The notes under the pieces were generated by a model. That model saw only the letters and a list, made by a program, of their open reading frames with translations. It had not been told where the DNA came from and searched no databases. Made by a program: the position numbers and the translations under genes. Source: Chitinophaga pinensis (GTDB taxonomy: Bacteria; Bacteroidota; Bacteroidia; Flavobacteriales_D; Crocinitomicaceae). From it: DNA of 43,411 bases. Each line of letters opens with the position of its first letter. The stretch's first letter is position 1. Where the stretch lies: positions 1 to 43,411 of the forward strand of contig CAMAZP010000027.1 in assembly GCA_945863605.1 (NCBI GenBank), in the 5' to 3' direction. Of the stretch, positions 9,172-18,591 are shown one piece after another.

Positions 9172-10440
9172 TTAGTTCTTAACTTTTTCGATATCAATAA
9201 AAAAATCTGGATACGACTTTTTTACACAATTAATATCATTCAACTCTACAGGAATATCACTTAAACAAGTTGCAATTGTTGCGGCCATTGCGATTCGATG
9301 ATCATTAAATGTTTCAATCGTATTAATTGGAGAAATCATTCCAGTTCCTTGAATTGAAATTGAATTATTTCCAACTTCAAACGCTGTTGAAAACGATTTT
9401 AACATTACTGAAATTGCCTCTAATCTATTTGACTCTTTATTTAGTAAGCGATTAGTTCCGATAATTATTGATTTTCCTTTTGCGGCGCAAGCTAAAACAG
9501 TTAAAATCGGAAATAAATCAGGTGCATCAGTTAAGTCAATTTTAAATGGTCTTTTTATTTCACTTTCTTGTACATGAATAATTTCTCTACCTTCAATTGA
9601 ATTGTCAATCCTAATAATTGCGCCAAATTCTTGAAGAACTGAAAGAATCAATGCATCCGCTTGTTTTGATTTAGAGTTGAGACCAATCAATTTAACACTT
9701 CCAGAAATTGCAGCTCCAACTAAATGGTTTGCAGCACCGCTCCAGTCTCCTTCAATTGTATAAGAATTTATTTGATAAATCTGATTTCCTTCAATTGTTA
9801 GTTTAGTATCAAAATCTGTTGAAATTGGTATTCCAAAGTCAGACATAATTTCACATGTCATCTCTAAATAAGGGCGACTTGTAATATTGGCTAGTTTGAC
9901 AGTTGAGGAATTATCAAGTAAAGGCAAACTGATCAAAAGTCCACTGATGACTTGCGAACCATCACTTGCATCAATAACCAAATTTTGATTGCTGATTTGA
10001 CCTTTGATTAATAGTGGTAACCTGTAATTTTGATGGGTAACTGATAAACCTAATTGCTCTAAGATATCAATTAACTGTTTTTGAGAACGATTTAATATTG
10101 AACCTTCACCACTTAAATAAACCGTTGAGGAGAACAAGGTTGAAACAATTCCTAACATTCGCAAGGCTAAACCAGATTCTCCAACGTTTAAGCTTACTGA
10201 TTCCAGTTGTTTTCTAGATGGTGAAATAACCTTAAGTCCTTCCTCTAAACCTATTATTTCTGCTCCTAATTGACGAATACAATTCTGAATGGCAAGAACA
10301 TCCTTTGATTGATCTGAATTGTAAATAATCGTTTCATCCGTTGCTAAAAGACTAAGTATAAAAGCTCTTTGTGCGTAGCTTTTGGAACTATTAACTTTCA
10401 GTCGACCCTCGTATTTAAATGGAGAAATTGTTTTATTCAT
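9172..10440 (-). CDS. aroA: 3-phosphoshikimate 1-carboxyvinyltransferase (EPSP synthase)
   Basis: Sixth shikimate step: joins phosphoenolpyruvate to shikimate 3-phosphate. Visible signatures are SSKSYAQR near residues 18-25 (shikimate-phosphate binding), LTDAPDLFPIL with the catalytic Asp, NDHRIAMA and a C-terminal KKSYPDFF. The usual GNAGT loop is replaced by GESGLALR (87-94), a variant I associate with Bacteroidota enzymes; this loop contributes to glyphosate contact, so sensitivity may differ. Length 422 aa is normal. Its start overlaps the end of the upstream DAHP synthase/chorismate mutase gene by 8 bases, so translation is probably coupled. Confidence 0.93.
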   Translation of the reverse strand: MNKTISPFKYEGRLKVNSSKSYAQRAFILSLLATDETIIYNSDQSKDVLAIQNCIRQLGAEIIGLEEGLKVISPSRKQLESVSLNVGESGLALRMLGIVSTLFSSTVYLSGEGSILNRSQKQLIDILEQLGLSVTHQNYRLPLLIKGQISNQNLVIDASDGSQVISGLLISLPLLDNSSTVKLANITSRPYLEMTCEIMSDFGIPISTDFDTKLTIEGNQIYQINSYTIEGDWSGAANHLVGAAISGSVKLIGLNSKSKQADALILSVLQEFGAIIRIDNSIEGREIIHVQESEIKRPFKIDLTDAPDLFPILTVLACAAKGKSIIIGTNRLLNKESNRLEAISVMLKSFSTAFEVGNNSISIQGTGMISPINTIETFNDHRIAMAATIATCLSDIPVELNDINCVKKSYPDFFIDIEKVKN

Positions 10441-11473
10441 TATTCATTTCAGAAAGAATTTCAGCTTGAATTCGAATAGATTCTTGATGAATTAATCGAA
10501 ATAAATCATTTGAAAATTGAGGAGAAAGGTCTGCATTTTTTGCTCTTTCTAAGTTTTTTCGCAGCGATTCTTCCCATTGACTATTTTGAAGAATTGCAAT
10601 ATTATGTTGTTTTTTATAACTTCCAATTAAACTTGAAACATCCATTCTTTCTCTTAAAATCCGAATAATTTCTTCGTCTTTTGAAGTTAATTGTGATCTT
10701 AATTGTATTATTTCTTCTTCTTCAATTTCTTGTCTCCCTCTAACTTTTAAGGAATTTAAAAGCGTTGAAAGCTCAGTTGGAGTAATTTGTTGTTTGGCAT
10801 CTGTCCAAGCATCTTTTGGCGAACAATGGGTCTCAATCATTATACCGTCGTATCTCAAGTCAAATGCTCTTTGCGCGATTTCTAACAATAAATAATCTCT
10901 TCCTCCGATATGTGATGGGTCGCAAATTAATGGAATCGTTGGTAATTCTTGCTTTAAATCAATTGGAATTTGCCAGTTCGGATTATTTCTATAAAGTGTT
11001 TTTTCATAAACAGAAAATCCTCTGTGAATAGCAGAGATCTCTTTAATACCAGCTTTTTCAACTCTTTCAATTGCTCCAATCCAAAGTTTTAAATCAGGAT
11101 TAGTTGGGTTTTTTACCATGACAGGAATATGAACCCCCTGTAATGCATCGGCAATCTCTTGAACGGTAAATGGGTTAGCCGTTGAACGAGCACCAATCCA
11201 AATCATATCAAATCCTGCTTTTAGAACGGCTTCAACGTGTTCTGCTTTGGCAACCTCGGTAGAAATTTTTAATCCAAATTGACTTTTAACTTCTTGTAAC
11301 CAAGGAATAGCAGCATTGCCAACACCTTCAAACTCTCCCGGACGTGTACGAGGTTTCCAGATTCCAGCTCGGTAATAATCAAGGGGTAGTGTGCTCAAAC
11401 CTTCAGCAGTTTTTAAAACTTGTTCTCTTGTTTCAGCGCTACACGGACCAGCAATAAGTGTTGAAGGTTTCAT
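10433..11473 (-). CDS. Bifunctional DAHP synthase / chorismate mutase (AroQ type)
   Basis: Fusion that catalyses the first shikimate step (PEP plus erythrose 4-phosphate to DAHP) and the conversion of chorismate to prephenate. The N-terminal barrel (about 1-245) shows AGPCSAE (8-14), KPRTRPGEFEG (40-50) and CDPSHIGG. The C-terminal all-helical chorismate mutase domain (about 257-343) has the helix RERM (274-277) followed by KK at 287-288 and a terminal Q near 340. The fused mutase often serves as the allosteric sensor for prephenate. The gene overlaps aroA by 8 bases in one operon. A length of 346 aa and this domain order are common in Bacteroidota. Confidence 0.93.
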   Translation of the reverse strand: MKPSTLIAGPCSAETREQVLKTAEGLSTLPLDYYRAGIWKPRTRPGEFEGVGNAAIPWLQEVKSQFGLKISTEVAKAEHVEAVLKAGFDMIWIGARSTANPFTVQEIADALQGVHIPVMVKNPTNPDLKLWIGAIERVEKAGIKEISAIHRGFSVYEKTLYRNNPNWQIPIDLKQELPTIPLICDPSHIGGRDYLLLEIAQRAFDLRYDGIMIETHCSPKDAWTDAKQQITPTELSTLLNSLKVRGRQEIEEEEIIQLRSQLTSKDEEIIRILRERMDVSSLIGSYKKQHNIAILQNSQWEESLRKNLERAKNADLSPQFSNDLFRLIHQESIRIQAEILSEMNNE

Positions 11474-11517
11474 TTAGTTTTTATGAAGAACAAGTTTAAA
11501 AAGCTTATGTTCGCAAT

Positions 11518-13050
11518 TTACTTAGCGTAATTTACAGAACGTTTTTCTCGTATTACAGTTACTTTAACTTGACCAGGGTATGTCATTTCAGTTTGGATAC
11601 GTTGAGAAATCGTAAATGATAATTCTTCAGAGCGTTGATCGCTTACTTTTTCAGCTTCTACCAAAACACGTAACTCTCTACCAGCTTGAATTGCGTAAGC
11701 ACTTTGAACACCATCGTAGGATAACGCTAAGTTTTCTAATTCTTTGATACGTTTGATGTAAGCTTCAACGATTTCACGACGAGCACCAGGGCGCGCTCCT
11801 GAAATAGCATCACAAACTTGAACGATTGGAGAAATTAAAGTTGTCATTTCAATCTCATCATGATGCGCACCAATTGCATTGAGAACATCTCCTTTTTCAC
11901 CAAATTTCTCAGCTATTTTCATACCTAAGATTGCATGAGGTAATTCTGGCTCTTCATCTGGAACTTTACCTATATCGTGTAATAAACCTGCTCTTTTAGC
12001 CAATTTAACATTCAAACCAAGTTCAGCGGCCATTATCGCACAAAGGTTAGCTACTTCGCGGCTATGTTGTAATAAGTTTTGTCCATAAGAAGAACGATAT
12101 TTCATACGTCCAATCATTCGCATTAACTCTGGATGTAAACCATGAATTCCTAGGTCAATACAAGTTCTTTTACCTGTTTCTGCAATTTCTTCCTCTAGTT
12201 GTTTTTTTGTTTTAGCAACTACCTCTTCAATTCGAGCAGGGTGTATACGACCATCCGATACTAATTGATGAAGTGACAAACGCGCGATTTCTCGTCTAAC
12301 TGGATCAAAACAAGAAAGTATAATAGCTTCAGGAGTATCATCCACAATGATTTCAACACCTGTTGCTGCCTCTAGTGCTCTGATATTTCTTCCTTCACGA
12401 CCAATTATTCTGCCTTTTACCTCATCTGATTCGATGTTGAATACTGACACTGCATTTTCAATTGCTTGTTCAGTTGCAACTCGTTGAATGGATTGAATTA
12501 CAATTTTTCTTGCCTCTTTATTTGCATTTAATTTTGCCTCTTCTGTAATTTCCTTTATGGTTGCCATTGCGCCAGTTCTTGCTTCATCTTTTAATGCTTC
12601 CATTAATTGTCTTTTGGCATCTTCAGCTGATAAACCACTAATTTTAGATAGTTCCGCAACTTGTTTTTGTTGCATTTTATCCAGTTCTTGGATACGAATA
12701 TCAAGTGTGTTTTGTTTAGTTTCAAATTCAGATTGAACTTTCTCGATATCTTTTTCTTTTCGACTTATTTCCTCTAATTTTTGAGTAAGTGTTTTTTCTT
12801 TAGCTCTCAAACGATCTTCATTTGACTGCATTTTACGCTCACGTTCTTTTGACAGTGATTCGTGTTCTTCTTTTAATTTCAAGAATTTCTCTTTTGCTTG
12901 AAGAATACGTTCTTTTTTTATATTTTCAGCCTCTAACTCCGCATCTTTTACAATTTTCTGACTTTTGTTTTTTAATGCGATTTGCTGAATAAAAAAAGTA
13001 GCTGTACCGCCCCCAACCAATCCAACTAGTAATCCAATAATAATTTCCAT
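11518..13050 (-). CDS. rny: Ribonuclease Y
   Basis: Membrane-anchored endoribonuclease that starts decay of many mRNAs. Order of parts: one N-terminal membrane helix (about 3-23), a long charged coiled coil (about 30-190), a KH domain with the GxxG loop in IIGREGR (215-221), and an HD domain with HSRE around 329 and HDIG at 358-361. The C-terminus continues to [16 protein letters not shown], as in other family members. At 510 aa it is full length. It lies downstream of zapA and the coiled-coil gene on the same strand, an arrangement I know from Bacteroidota, so all three may be co-transcribed. Confidence 0.96.
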   Translation of the reverse strand: MEIIIGLLVGLVGGGTATFFIQQIALKNKSQKIVKDAELEAENIKKERILQAKEKFLKLKEEHESLSKERERKMQSNEDRLRAKEKTLTQKLEEISRKEKDIEKVQSEFETKQNTLDIRIQELDKMQQKQVAELSKISGLSAEDAKRQLMEALKDEARTGAMATIKEITEEAKLNANKEARKIVIQSIQRVATEQAIENAVSVFNIESDEVKGRIIGREGRNIRALEAATGVEIIVDDTPEAIILSCFDPVRREIARLSLHQLVSDGRIHPARIEEVVAKTKKQLEEEIAETGKRTCIDLGIHGLHPELMRMIGRMKYRSSYGQNLLQHSREVANLCAIMAAELGLNVKLAKRAGLLHDIGKVPDEEPELPHAILGMKIAEKFGEKGDVLNAIGAHHDEIEMTTLISPIVQVCDAISGARPGARREIVEAYIKRIKELENLALSYDGVQSAYAIQAGRELRVLVEAEKVSDQRSEELSFTISQRIQTEMTYPGQVKVTVIREKRSVNYAK

Positions 13051-13108
13051 AGTGTAACAACTTTTTATATTTATAAAAAAAACCAGTTGTTAAAGGATGA
13101 ATGTAAGA

Positions 13109-13405
13109 TTAATTGAGTGCATCTATTTCCTGAGAAAGTGCTTCTAAGGAAGTTTCAATAGATGTATAATCAGTCGGAATCGTCAAATGTTCTATTTTGC
13201 TTTGTGCCACATTTCGTGAAACTAATTGCAAAGCAGACATAGCAAGCAAATCCTGAGTATCTTTAACGGCATAGCTTTTACTCAACAATTCAATTGACTT
13301 GTTGATGTCATCAGCGGCTTTCAATACTTTTTCTCGCTCTGTTTCCAGAATATTTAGAGGATAAGTTCTTCCCGCGATGGTAATTTTCAATGAAATTTTA
13401 CTCAT
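13109..13405 (-). CDS. zapA: Cell division protein ZapA
   Basis: Small protein that binds and bundles FtsZ at mid-cell. The N-terminal beta domain reads SLKITIAGRTYPLNI, followed by an ETEREKVLKAADDINKSI helix and the hydrophobic LLAMSALQL segment typical of ZapA, then a C-terminal coiled coil. Length 98 aa is normal. It follows the coiled-coil gene by 2 bases and precedes rny by 58 bases. Assignment is good although ZapA sequences are variable. Confidence 0.88.
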   Translation of the reverse strand: MSKISLKITIAGRTYPLNILETEREKVLKAADDINKSIELLSKSYAVKDTQDLLAMSALQLVSRNVAQSKIEHLTIPTDYTSIETSLEALSQEIDALN

Positions 13406-13407
13406 TT

Positions 13408-13719
13408 CTATTGCTTAAGCTGATTGATACAATATTCAATTTCTCGTACAAGTTCATCAATTTCCTTATCTCGTTTACCTAAAACTTGAACAGGAACTTC
13501 AACAACCTTATTTTGAGCCAAATGCAATGCCGAACGCAATGTTTCAACCTCGGTTTCTAATGAAAAAACTTGATTTGTTTTTTCAAGATTAGAAGCTTTT
13601 AGCTGTTGAATTTCATTTTCCAAATCAGAATTATTTTTTCGCTCTTTCAAAAGTTCTCCATGAATGGATTTTACTTTTGAGAGGATAATATCAATACTAT
13701 TTTGAATGTTTTCGGTCAT
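13408..13719 (-). CDS. Small coiled-coil protein next to zapA
   Basis: A 103-residue protein, almost entirely coiled coil (about 5-75) with heptad-like spacing of Leu/Ile/Val, then a short tail with KRDKEIDELVREIEYCINQLKQ-like charged helix. It lies 2 bases upstream of zapA and is surely co-transcribed with it. In Bacteroidota a small coiled-coil gene commonly sits here. By position and shape it could be a ZapB-like partner of ZapA, but no sequence motif proves this. Function is unknown. Confidence 0.75.
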   Translation of the reverse strand: MTENIQNSIDIILSKVKSIHGELLKERKNNSDLENEIQQLKASNLEKTNQVFSLETEVETLRSALHLAQNKVVEVPVQVLGKRDKEIDELVREIEYCINQLKQ

Positions 13720-13811
13720 TTTTGTTGACTTTTTACAAAGTTAACATTGTTAAGTTTACAAGCAATAGTTTTCATAATGTATTTTGCAACTTTTTGAAGA
13801 TAACTTTGTGT

Positions 13812-15509
13812 ATGTTTAAGCTTCACCTTTTATATCTTTTTGCACTATTTACTTATTCAGCTAAATCCCAGCTTGTTTTTTGTGAAAATAGTCTTCATCC
13901 CCCTTTAGCAATCCCACTCGAATTGAGTGCAACCTTTGGCGACATTCGTTCGAATCATTTTCATATGGGTTTGGATTTTCGCACTAATGGGAGGGAGGGT
14001 ATACCAATTCATGCAATTGATGACGGATTCATTTCGCGCATCAGAATTTCTCCCAGTGGTTATGGCAAGGTTATTTATGTCGATCACCCAAACGGTACAA
14101 CTTCAGTCTATGCCCATTGTTCTTTTTTCTCGAAATCAATTATTGATTTTATACTACCAATTCAGAAAAAACAATTTTTAAATGAATTGGATTTAAGTTT
14201 TACAAAGAATCAATTAAAAGTTAAAAAGGGAGCGCTTTTGGCTTTCTCTGGTAATAGCGGAAATTCAACTGGTCCACATTTACATTTTGAAATTCGAGAT
14301 ACAAAAACTGAAATTGCAATGAATCCTTTAAAATGTGGATTTGCTGTTAAAGATACTTTAGCTCCAATAATTACAGCATTCAAATTATATGCTATTGATG
14401 AAAATGGCTATGTAATTCCTGGGAAATCAAAGTTGATGAAAGTTGAAAAATCTAAAAAAGGGGTAATTAATCAAAATCAGTTAATTATTCTACCAAACGA
14501 TTTTTTTTCGACTAATGCACGATTAGCCATAGCGGTAAGTGGTTTTGATCCAATTGGAAAAACAGGAAGTTCATTTGGTTTATATGAAAATTTACTTTTA
14601 AATATGGAGGATACTGTTTTTCAATCGAAAGTAAATCGAATTTCTTTTGATGATTCTCGCTATGTCAATAATCATATCGATTACAATGAATACAAACTGA
14701 ATAACAAGAAATTACATAAGCTCTTCAAAAATAAACACAATCCTTTGGAATTCTATGAATTGGAAGAATTAGGAGCGATTCAGCTGAAAATCAAAGACAC
14801 GACTCAAATAAAAATTGTATTAAAAGACGTCAATCGAAATACTTTTGAATATAGTTTTAAAGTTTTAATCAATGGTGAAAATCCAATTCAGACAAACTCT
14901 TTTTTTAATCGAAAAGATTTCTTTGTACCAGATTCTAGTTATGTTTTCTCAGGTTCAAAGATTAAATTTGAAGTTCCGTCTTACACTTTTTACGAACCGA
15001 CAAAAAAGCTTGTTAGTCTTGAGAAAATGATTCTTGGTGAACCCTCTGTACCAATTCAAAAACCGATAAAAGTAAGTATGAAACCTATGACTAATTTCCC
15101 GTTAGATAAACAATATATTAATGTTAATTCAAAAGGAAATCATGCCTTATCTACAAGTTTGAAAGAGGGGAATTTGTATGCAGAATCTAAATATTTAGGT
15201 ACTTTTTCAGTAAAAATAGACACCATTTCTCCGAGCGTTATGACTTCTAATTTTAAAGAAAGTGACACTCTAATTACAAAAGAAAAACTGACTTGGAAAA
15301 TTTCTGATGCGCAAACAGGAATTAAGGAATATCATCTTCTTATTGAAGGTGTTTGGCATCCAATAGAATTTGACTTAAAGAATAATTTATTGATATTCAG
15401 ACGAAATCCTTTTATTCGATCAGAGCAAAACTTGGAATTGATGGTGACGGATTTTTGTGGAAATTCAACTTATTGGTGTTCGATTTTGTGTTTTAGTGAA
15501 TATAAATGA
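13812..15509 (+). CDS. Secreted M23-family peptidase (LytM domain)
   Basis: Probable zinc endopeptidase of the lysostaphin/LytM family that acts on peptidoglycan in the periplasm, or a regulator of such enzymes. I place the start at the ATG at 13812 because it opens a standard signal peptide (hydrophobic MFKLHLLYLFALFTYSAKS); the frame is open 30 codons further upstream but that stretch is not leader-like. The zinc ligands are intact: H51 and D55 in HFHMGLDF, and H156xH158 in GPHLHFEI. After the catalytic domain (about 30-175) come some 390 residues of beta-rich sequence of unknown function. It is divergent from the zapA cluster. Length is 565 aa from this start. Confidence 0.85.
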   Translation: MFKLHLLYLFALFTYSAKSQLVFCENSLHPPLAIPLELSATFGDIRSNHFHMGLDFRTNGREGIPIHAIDDGFISRIRISPSGYGKVIYVDHPNGTTSVYAHCSFFSKSIIDFILPIQKKQFLNELDLSFTKNQLKVKKGALLAFSGNSGNSTGPHLHFEIRDTKTEIAMNPLKCGFAVKDTLAPIITAFKLYAIDENGYVIPGKSKLMKVEKSKKGVINQNQLIILPNDFFSTNARLAIAVSGFDPIGKTGSSFGLYENLLLNMEDTVFQSKVNRISFDDSRYVNNHIDYNEYKLNNKKLHKLFKNKHNPLEFYELEELGAIQLKIKDTTQIKIVLKDVNRNTFEYSFKVLINGENPIQTNSFFNRKDFFVPDSSYVFSGSKIKFEVPSYTFYEPTKKLVSLEKMILGEPSVPIQKPIKVSMKPMTNFPLDKQYINVNSKGNHALSTSLKEGNLYAESKYLGTFSVKIDTISPSVMTSNFKESDTLITKEKLTWKISDAQTGIKEYHLLIEGVWHPIEFDLKNNLLIFRRNPFIRSEQNLELMVTDFCGNSTYWCSILCFSEYK

Positions 15510-15637
15510 GATCTATTATTTTTATGGCTAAAATTTAATTTACATCACATTAAAACTATTTATTATGTTTGAATAAGTTTAATTTAATAAACAATCGAAC
15601 TTTTGTATTGACTATATTTACAACGAATTTAAGGTAA

Positions 15638-17128
15638 ATGGAAAAATTTGATTTGATTGTCATTGGTGGTGGTCCCTCGGGGTATGCTGCAGCAATGAGG
15701 GGAATAGATTTTGGTAAACGCGTTTGTTTAATCGAACTAGATAAGGTAGGGGGTGCAGGCGTTTATAATGGTGCACTTTCATCAAAGACTCTATGGGAAC
15801 TTTCAAATCGTGTTGCAGATGTCAACGATATGATTGTATCTAAAGGAAGAACAAAATTTGAACTTTCTTGGGAAGATGTAAAGAAAAATTTAGCGGAAGC
15901 GATTTTTGAACGAAAATTTCAATATTCAGCACATATCAAATTATTGCAAACTGAAACTATGCACAAACTTCTTCATTATGAACGAGGTCAAGGTTATTTA
16001 TTATCAAAAAATGAAGTAAGAATTACTCACGAAGGTGAAGAAAAAATAATTTGGAGTGAAAATATAATAATAGCAACTGGAAGTCGACCAAGAAGAATGC
16101 CAGAGTTTGATGTGGATGAAAAAGTGATTCTTACCAGTAATGGAATTGACAATATTGATGATTATCCCAAAAGTTTAGTAATAGTTGGTGCTGGTGTTAT
16201 TGGTTGTGAATACGCAACTATTTTTTCAAATTTTGGTCGCACAAAAGTCTATCTTATTGATCGTCAAGAACGTATTTTACCATTTGAAGATGCTGATATT
16301 TCGCGCTTGATTTCGACTAATTTAACAGATAAAGGTGTGGTAATACATTCCAATGCGAAATTAGAACGACTGGAAAAAATCGACGGTGAAGTGGAATATG
16401 AATTATCTTACCCTGATGGTAGCAGAGAAGTAATTCGCGTTGAGAAAGCACTTTTGTCAATTGGCCGTCAGCCTAATATTGAAAATTTAGGTTTAGAAAA
16501 TGCGGGTGTTTCTATGTCTAAACGTGGAGTACATATTGGTGATGAGGATACGCGTACAAATGTTCCAAATATTTATGCTGTTGGTGATGTTTCAGGTCGA
16601 ATTGCATTGGTCAATATGGGTGAAATCGAAGCGCGACATGCAGTTGAAAAAGCATTTGGAAATAAACCAGAATTATTGAATTACGATAACATATGTACAA
16701 TCATGTTCTTGAATCCTGAGGTGGCGTCAGTTGGATTTAATGAGCAACAATGTGTTGAGCAAAACATTCCAATTAAAGTGGTTAAAATTGATTATTCCTT
16801 GATTACTCGTGCGATTGCGATGCGTAAAACACAAGGTTTTTTCAAAATCATTGTAACAAATGACAGCGAAATGCGAATATTGGGAATGCGTGTAGTAGGT
16901 GCTCATGCTTCAACGGCAATTCAAGCGGTAGGATTATTGATAAAACTTAATATGCCAATTGAAGTACTTTCTGAGTTGATTCATCCGCATCCATCTATCG
17001 TTGAAGGAATCCAAGAATGTGTTCGCATGTTGTTGAATCGTTCTATTTTTAAATCATCTGTTTTCAAGGATAAATTAGCATGCTATTCACTTGTTGATGG
17101 CGTAAAAACACCGTTGGAGCGTTTGTAA
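15638..17128 (+). CDS. FAD/NAD(P)-dependent oxidoreductase, lipoamide-dehydrogenase-like, no redox cysteines
   Basis: Flavoprotein of the class I pyridine nucleotide-disulfide oxidoreductase fold. The FAD Rossmann motif GGGPSG is at residues 10-15, a second nucleotide-binding motif GAGVIGCEY is mid-protein, NIYAVGDVSG closes the FAD site, and the C-terminal dimerisation domain carries HPHPSIVEG, equivalent to the His-Glu dyad. The active-site CxxxxC is gone: where lipoamide dehydrogenase has GGTCLNVGCIPSK this has GGAGVYNGALSSK, with G41 and A46 in place of the cysteines and S48 for Pro. It cannot do disulfide chemistry. A role like soluble transhydrogenase is possible, but the substrate is unknown. 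Length is 496 aa. The TPR gene follows after 30 bases. Confidence 0.85.
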   Translation: MEKFDLIVIGGGPSGYAAAMRGIDFGKRVCLIELDKVGGAGVYNGALSSKTLWELSNRVADVNDMIVSKGRTKFELSWEDVKKNLAEAIFERKFQYSAHIKLLQTETMHKLLHYERGQGYLLSKNEVRITHEGEEKIIWSENIIIATGSRPRRMPEFDVDEKVILTSNGIDNIDDYPKSLVIVGAGVIGCEYATIFSNFGRTKVYLIDRQERILPFEDADISRLISTNLTDKGVVIHSNAKLERLEKIDGEVEYELSYPDGSREVIRVEKALLSIGRQPNIENLGLENAGVSMSKRGVHIGDEDTRTNVPNIYAVGDVSGRIALVNMGEIEARHAVEKAFGNKPELLNYDNICTIMFLNPEVASVGFNEQQCVEQNIPIKVVKIDYSLITRAIAMRKTQGFFKIIVTNDSEMRILGMRVVGAHASTAIQAVGLLIKLNMPIEVLSELIHPHPSIVEGIQECVRMLLNRSIFKSSVFKDKLACYSLVDGVKTPLERL

Positions 17129-17158
17129 ACATAAGCTTAAATTATTTGTTTAAATAAT

Positions 17159-17770
17159 ATGCAATTATTTTTAAATTCTGAGCACCAAAAAGCATATCAA
17201 CTTTTGAAAAATCAATCCTTTCAAGAGGCACTAGTACTTTTCGATAATTTAGTTTATCTTTTTCCAGAAGAGGCAAATTTATACAGCGACAGAGGCGTTC
17301 TTCATATTCATCTAAAAAATAAACTAGAAGCGCTTTCCGATTTTGATAAAGCGGTTGAATTAGATAAAAATTATGGTTATCGCTATGCAGCTCGTGCTTA
17401 TGCGAAAGATTTTTTCGGAGATACAGAGGCAGCTTTATTGGATTATGAAGTAGCAGTTAAGTTGGATCCTGAAGATGCGATTTCAATTAATAACTTAGGA
17501 CTTTTACAAGAAAAATTGGGTTATCAGAAGAAAGCGAAAGAAAACTTTCAACGTGCTGATCGTTTAGCTAAAATGAATGAAGCATATGCTGAATTGATGG
17601 AAACAGAGCAACCCTCTGAGCTTTTAAATAAACAAGCAGAACCAATCTATACGAATGAAGAAAGTTCAACTAAAAAAAGTATTAGTTCTGAATTTGCGAA
17701 AATTTTCAGTTCAAGAAAACAGTTTTTAGATTTTTTAAAATTTGTTAAAAAAGGCGGAAAAATAGAATGA
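17159..17770 (+). CDS. TPR repeat protein
   Basis: A 203-residue protein with about four tetratricopeptide repeats between 8 and 145; the clearest units contain ANLYSDRGVLHIHLKNKLEA, YGYRYAARAYAKDFFGDTEA and AISINNLGLLQEKLGYQKKA. There is no signal peptide or membrane segment, so it is probably a cytoplasmic scaffold. The last 50 residues are charged and not TPR. Its stop codon overlaps the start of the next gene (ATGA), showing translational coupling, and the oxidoreductase gene lies 30 bases upstream. The three may form an operon. Partner unknown. Confidence 0.8.
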   Translation: MQLFLNSEHQKAYQLLKNQSFQEALVLFDNLVYLFPEEANLYSDRGVLHIHLKNKLEALSDFDKAVELDKNYGYRYAARAYAKDFFGDTEAALLDYEVAVKLDPEDAISINNLGLLQEKLGYQKKAKENFQRADRLAKMNEAYAELMETEQPSELLNKQAEPIYTNEESSTKKSISSEFAKIFSSRKQFLDFLKFVKKGGKIE

Positions 17771-18012
17771 GTGAATTTCGATTTCCTGCTTATAGAAAGT
17801 TATCCAATAATAAATCCTTTTACCGTATTGACGATGAAAGAACCTTCTTTGAAATTCAAGTTATTGGCAATAAATATTTTCTGATTCAAACAGAAGCTAA
17901 GCAATATCCTGAAATCATTCGTATAACCGATATGTTGTCATTTTCTGAACCGTTTTTAGAAAGTACAGTTGAGGAATTCCATCTCTACTACATCAAAAGT
18001 TTTGGTAAATAA
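17767..18012 (+). CDS. Hypothetical protein coupled to the TPR gene
   Basis: An 81-residue protein not recognised as any family. It starts within the stop codon of the TPR gene (4-base overlap), so it is translated and probably works with that protein. The sequence is rich in aromatic residues and predicted mostly beta (FFEIQVIGNKYFLIQTEAKQ), without signal or membrane segments. About 185 bases of AT-rich spacer with a run of nine T follow before the PUR gene. Confidence 0.65.
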   Translation: MSEFRFPAYRKLSNNKSFYRIDDERTFFEIQVIGNKYFLIQTEAKQYPEIIRITDMLSFSEPFLESTVEEFHLYYIKSFGK

Positions 18013-18148
18013 TCGATGGTAAGATTATTTATAGTAAAATCATAATAAATGTCATACGATTTTTAATACTTGAAAGTACATCTAATTAACCTAGATTCTG
18101 ATATTCAGTTCGATAATTTTTTTTTTTAGATTATTTTATTTACATTTT

Positions 18149-18179
18149 TTTGATTTTTATTAAAAAAACAGCATCTTTG
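18149..18179 (+). promoter_or_regulatory. Promoter of the PUR-like gene
   Basis: TTTG at 18149-18152, a 19-base spacer and CATCTTTG at 18172-18179 match the Bacteroidota consensus apart from C for T at the first base of the -7 box. The expected start near 18186 leaves a leader of about 12 bases. Confidence 0.55.
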
Positions 18180-18197
18180 ACACTCTAAAACTATGCT

Positions 18198-18461
18198 ATG
18201 AACTCAGATCAAAACGAAATATATTCTAAAGTTGTGCGAGCAGGGAAGCGAACTTACTTTTTCGATATCAAATCAACTAAAGGAAACGATTTGTACATCA
18301 CGCTTACAGAGAGTAAAAAAACATATTCAGATGAAGGTGGAGATGGTAACTATCAGAAACACAAGATATTTCTTTACAAAGAAGATTTTGAAAAATTCAA
18401 AGAAGGTTTAGACGATGTGCTAAATAAAATAGATGAATTAAAAAATGACAATAAAATATAA
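18198..18461 (+). CDS. PUR-family DNA/RNA-binding protein (DUF3276)
   Basis: An 87-residue protein of DUF3276, the bacterial relatives of eukaryotic Pur-alpha. It has the family pattern: a short N-terminus, then RAGKRTYFFDIKSTKGNDLYITLTES, then FLYKEDFEKFKEGLDDVL, giving a beta-beta-beta-beta-alpha PUR repeat that binds nucleic acid as a dimer. The Borrelia homologue is an RNA/DNA-binding regulator; the role in Bacteroidota is not established. It has its own promoter upstream and lies directly before the tRNA-Val gene used as integration site by the element. Confidence 0.87.
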   Translation: MNSDQNEIYSKVVRAGKRTYFFDIKSTKGNDLYITLTESKKTYSDEGGDGNYQKHKIFLYKEDFEKFKEGLDDVLNKIDELKNDNKI

Positions 18462-18467
18462 AAAAAG

Positions 18468-18500
18468 TTTGCTTTTATTAGTTAAATAATACTATATTTG
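18468..18500 (+). promoter_or_regulatory. Promoter of tRNA-Val
   Basis: TTTG at 18468-18471, a 21-base spacer and TATATTTG at 18493-18500 match the Bacteroidota promoter consensus exactly. Transcription should start near 18507, ten bases before the tRNA. The promoter stays on the chromosomal side of the integrated element. Confidence 0.75.
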
Positions 18501-18516
18501 CACTCTCAAAAAATAA

Positions 18517-18591
18517 GGGGGTTTAGCTCAGCTGGTTCAGAGCATCTGCCTTACAAGCAGAGGGTCGGCGGTTCGAACCCGTCAACCCCCA
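18517..18591 (+). tRNA. tRNA-Val (anticodon TAC)
   Basis: A 75-base cloverleaf: acceptor GGGGGTT pairs with AACCCCC, the D arm contains AGCTCAGCTGGTTCAGAGC, the anticodon arm TCTGC-CTTACAA-GCAGA carries TAC, and the T arm has GGCGG-TTCGAAC-CCGTC. CCA is not encoded. The 3' part from base 18544 on is repeated at 42891, so this gene is the integration site of the downstream element; the copy here is intact because the element restores the 3' end. Confidence 0.97.

Noticed and set aside
13783..13808. A promoter TTTG plus TAACTTTG before the M23 peptidase gene
   Set aside because: The spacer is only 14 bases and the start of transcription would fall inside the start codon at 13812.
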